From assembly GCA_014218235.1 (NCBI GenBank), contig CM024766.1, forward strand, positions 50,867,359-50,931,358: a DNA stretch of 64,000 nucleotides, in the 5' to 3' direction. The notes beneath the pieces were generated by a model, which did no database searches, was not told the origin of the DNA, and was given only the letters and a program-made list of their open reading frames with translations. Numbering within the stretch: position 1 is the stretch's first letter; every line of letters starts with the position of its first letter. Positions 63,111 to 64,000 of the stretch are shown here, one piece after another. The position numbers were made by a program, and so were the translations under genes. The DNA is from Colocasia esculenta. Taxonomy: Eukaryota > Streptophyta > Magnoliopsida > Alismatales > Araceae.

Positions 63111-64000
63111 ACTTGATAAAGCTTCATCAATTGACTTTGGTTCAATTTGGGAAATTAAAGCTAGTGGGTCTTCTCAATAGCATGCAGGAATGATGATCTA
63201 GTCCTAACTCTATCATGCAAATTGCCAACTATATTATCTAATGGGTGATCTCTCAAAATTCGATGTTCAGAATTACCTGTTGAGGGGTACTTAAATCTGG
63301 AACAATGTTACCTGATCCACTTGAAGATGGTGAATTGATGTTCAAGTTCTCACCAATGTCTTCAAGCTCCTCAACAGTTGGTGAAGAGTCCACAATGAAA
63401 TCATCCTCTTCACTGTCTTGTCTTTCCCTACAAGATTTAGAAATATTAGTTGAAAATGAATTTTCATCAAAGATAATGTGGAGATTCTTCAACAGTTTTG
63501 TTTTTGAGAATTTACACTCTGAAAGCTCTTGACACTTCTGAATAGCCAAGGAAGATGGCTTCCTAACTCTTAGCATCAAACTTGTCAAAATTTTCTTTAT
63601 TATTGTTGTGTACATAACATTTGCACCAAAAGATTTTGAAATAAGAAACTGTTGGTTTTTTGTTTTTCAATAATTCATAGGGGGTTTTTCTGATTTTTGG
63701 TCTGATCAAAGCTCTATTTAGAATGTGATTTGTTTGTTTTACAGCTTCAGCCCAGAAGGATTTGGGCAAATTGCTTTCTAAGAGCATGGATCTAGCCATT
63801 TCCACAAGAGTTCTATTTTTTCTTTCCACAACTCCATTTTTTCTGGAGTTCTTGGTGAAGAAAACTTGTTAAATTTTGATGTTCAGCACATAAATCAGAA
63901 AAGGATTGGTTTTCAAATTCACCCCATGATCAGTCAAAATATTTTTGATTTTATATGAAACGTTTGTTAAGGCAGTGGTGCAGAATTTCCTGAACTCAAG
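63111..64000 (-). pseudogene. pol: Integrase of Copia 2 (runs off the window)
   Basis: 63563-63829 encodes ERKNRTLVEMARSMLLESNL with the catalytic Glu, then FWAEAVKQTNHILNRALIRP and KIRKTPYELLKNKKPTVSYF. 63253-63615 is the Ser/Asp/Glu-rich hinge before RT (EDDFIVDSSPTVEELEDI). 63830-64000 shows a frameshifted TDHG-type block for the second Asp. The rest, including Gag and the 5' LTR, would lie beyond 64000. Confidence 0.85.

Overview
This window is plant nuclear DNA, probably a pericentromeric or otherwise repeat-dense region of a large-genome angiosperm. It consists almost entirely of nested and broken retrotransposons. I found no convincing host protein-coding gene and no tRNA, rRNA or CRISPR. 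The evidence is Ty1/Copia and Ty3/Gypsy Gag-Pol domains on both strands, long LTRs that start TG and end CA, primer sites matching initiator Met tRNA, purine tracts, LINE fragments with target-site duplications, and one 100-N assembly gap at 6308-6407. Family letters used below (X, Z, D, Y, G, H, K) are mine. Clade names are inferred from protein motifs.

Layout. 1-755: pieces of two Gypsy LTRs (X, Z). 756-6307: a Gypsy element 'D' on the + strand, with an LTR rich in small hairpins, one gag-like reading frame broken only by stop codons, and a 155-bp tandem array that runs into the gap. 6408-14838: a chromodomain Gypsy element (Tekay/Del-like) on the - strand, with a roughly 3-kb 3' LTR (Y) split by a 5'-truncated LINE; its gag appears to contain two short AT-rich introns. 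14840-15312: a Copia LTR scrap. 15313-22180: Copia element 'C' on the + strand with an LTR, a leader carrying four tandem hairpins, and a largely open gag-pol frame. It is fused in frame to a Gypsy gag. 22181-27026: a gag-only Gypsy element 'G' arranged as 3' gag, polypurine tract, LTR, primer site, 5' gag. 27027-36502: SIRE-like Copia '1' on the - strand with a long decayed env-like open reading frame 3' of pol. 36506-38933: a second Y LTR. 38934-54299: a chromodomain Gypsy element 'Z' on the + strand, interrupted by a solo LTR of its own family, an ORF1-only LINE derivative and a solo LTR of another family (K). 54300-55950: LTR H. 55951-64000: SIRE-like Copia '2' on the - strand, running off the window end.

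How the parts work together: every coding segment belongs to a retrotransposon cycle (Gag, protease, RT/RNase H, integrase). Nearly all are broken, so the locus reads as a layered insertion record. The most notable signals are non-coding: (i) four hairpins with an invariant 20-nt apical sequence and different, self-complementary lower stems in the Copia C leader; (ii) a roughly 330-bp module of paired GTGTCGACAC palindromes shared by a Gypsy LTR and a Copia LTR; (iii) candidate introns in the Tekay gag and in the Copia C leader; (iv) a Copia RNase H / Gypsy Gag chimeric frame.
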